64,000 bases of DNA from JAUWBF01 sp043815125 (GTDB taxonomy: Bacteria; Verrucomicrobiota; Verrucomicrobiia; Opitutales; Opitutaceae). Both the position numbers and the translations under genes were made by a program. The stretch lies in NCBI GenBank assembly GCA_043815125.1, contig JBDRJH010000198.1, forward strand, positions 5,268 through 69,267, given 5' to 3'. How positions within the stretch are numbered: the first letter of the stretch is position 1; every line of letters begins with the position of its first letter. The notes beneath the pieces are model-generated. The model ran no database searches, had not been told where the DNA came from, and was given only the letters and a program-made list of their open reading frames with translations. Of the stretch, positions 63,599-64,000 are shown piece by piece.

Positions 63599-63637
63599 CG
63601 CAATAAAAACTAACCAGACAGGTTAGTTTTTATTGCG
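63599..63637. repeat. 17-bp-arm palindrome with ACTAACC core, copy 2
   Basis: Arms 63599-63615 and 63621-63637 are perfect complements around an AGACA loop. The inner 27 nt are the reverse complement of the copy at 30699-30725. Here it lies in the divergent region between the thioesterase and SDR genes, where an operator would be expected. Confidence 0.7.
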
Positions 63638-63727
63638 ATGCCCGTTGGGCGGCACCGGCGCGTGGGGCGACGGGCAGCACCGCGCTTGCCGAGTCCCCCA
63701 CGGGCGCGCAGGGTGGCCGGAATCCGC

Positions 63728-64000
63728 ATGGCCCGTCTCGACGCACACTTTCGCACCGCCTTTGTCACGGGCGTTTCCTCGGGTCTGGGCCGCGCGATCA
63801 CGGAGATGCTGCTGGCCGACGGCGTGCGGGTGTGGGGCACCGCGCCGCGCGGAGTGGTGATCGCGGCGTTTCGTCATCCGGGGTTCACCGCGGTTGAGCT
63901 TGATCTCGAAAATCCCGCCGCCGCGCGAGCCGCGGCCGGGACGGCGGAGGCTGAGGCTGGCGGTTGCTTCGACCTGGCGGTGTTGAACGCGGGCCGCGGA
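63728..64000 (+). CDS. Short-chain dehydrogenase/reductase, 3' truncated
   Basis: 91 codons to the window edge. TGVSSGLGRA is the Rossmann cofactor loop and LAVLNAGRG the NAG motif, as in classical SDRs. The catalytic Tyr-Lys lies beyond the window, so substrate and cofactor are unknown. It is divergent from the thioesterase. Confidence 0.8.
   Translation, partial: MARLDAHFRTAFVTGVSSGLGRAITEMLLADGVRVWGTAPRGVVIAAFRHPGFTAVELDLENPAAARAAAGTAEAEAGGCFDLAVLNAGRG

Noticed and set aside
1..64000. tRNA, rRNA, riboswitch, prophage or insertion sequence
   Set aside because: No tRNA-like cloverleaf, rRNA stretch, transposase, integrase or phage structural gene was recognised by reading both strands; a covariance-model search was not possible.

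Overview
This high-GC window (64 kb) most likely comes from a member of the Verrucomicrobiota, probably Opitutaceae. The grounds are a complete division and cell wall (dcw) cluster with a MurC-MurB fusion, a PEP-CTERM protein, a secreted protein with a CxxCH motif and a 'DFDGDGLSNLFEYALG'-type C-terminus, and both RNase HII and RNase HIII. The assignment is inference from gene content; no rRNA or tRNA gene was seen.

Layout. 1-8.8 kb: a truncated secreted haem-motif protein, then a carbohydrate locus with a GntR/LacI-type regulator divergent from a very large secreted GH3 glycosidase (three discoidin-like domains, one frameshift) and a GH128+CBM6 beta-1,3-glucanase. 8.9-28.7 kb: the dcw cluster, all on the + strand: mraZ, a small ORF, rsmH, ftsL, ftsI, murE, murF, mraY, murD, a LysM lipoprotein, ftsW, murG, murCB, ddl, ftsQ, ftsA, ftsZ. 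It opens with four TGGGN MraZ boxes at exact 10-nt spacing and closes with a strong terminator. 28.7-31.2 kb: PEP-CTERM protein, AraC regulator, VOC protein. 31.2-38.8 kb (- strand): a moxR-DUF58-batA-batBC-batDE operon with overlapping genes. 38.9-45.6 kb: a GGQ release-factor-like protein, a ClC channel with CBS domains, and a second moxR-DUF58-transglutaminase (TgpA-like) operon. 45.7-52.3 kb (- strand): hprK, a DUF3127 OB-fold protein, an RsmB-type methyltransferase, dnaE. 52.3-64 kb: rpsU, a sugar isomerase-like protein, mutY, rnhC, rnhB, an NtrB-like histidine kinase, a DUF2126/transglutaminase pair, aroK, queG, a YbgC-type thioesterase and the start of an SDR.

The dcw genes form one peptidoglycan and division pathway. 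They run from cytoplasmic precursors (MurC-F, MurB, Ddl) through lipid intermediates (MraY, MurG) to septal synthesis and the Z-ring (FtsW, FtsI, FtsL, FtsQ, FtsA, FtsZ), and many starts overlap the preceding stop. The two MoxR loci each pair an AAA+ ATPase with a DUF58 protein, but with different outputs: VWA/Bat membrane proteins in one, a membrane transglutaminase in the other.

Two cross-cutting observations stand out. First, several short palindromic repeat families lie between genes: GTAG-headed REP/BIME-like elements, ACGCAAAG-type inverted repeats, and two smaller palindromes seen in more than one copy, three of which contain the stop codon of a gene. Second, several genes carry single-base homopolymer indels (GH3, batB, batD, probably the histidine kinase) or in-frame TAG codons (batDE, the second moxR). 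These could be assembly errors or real decay. TAG is a normal stop elsewhere in the window, so recoding is unlikely. No gene-free stretch longer than about 300 bases was found.
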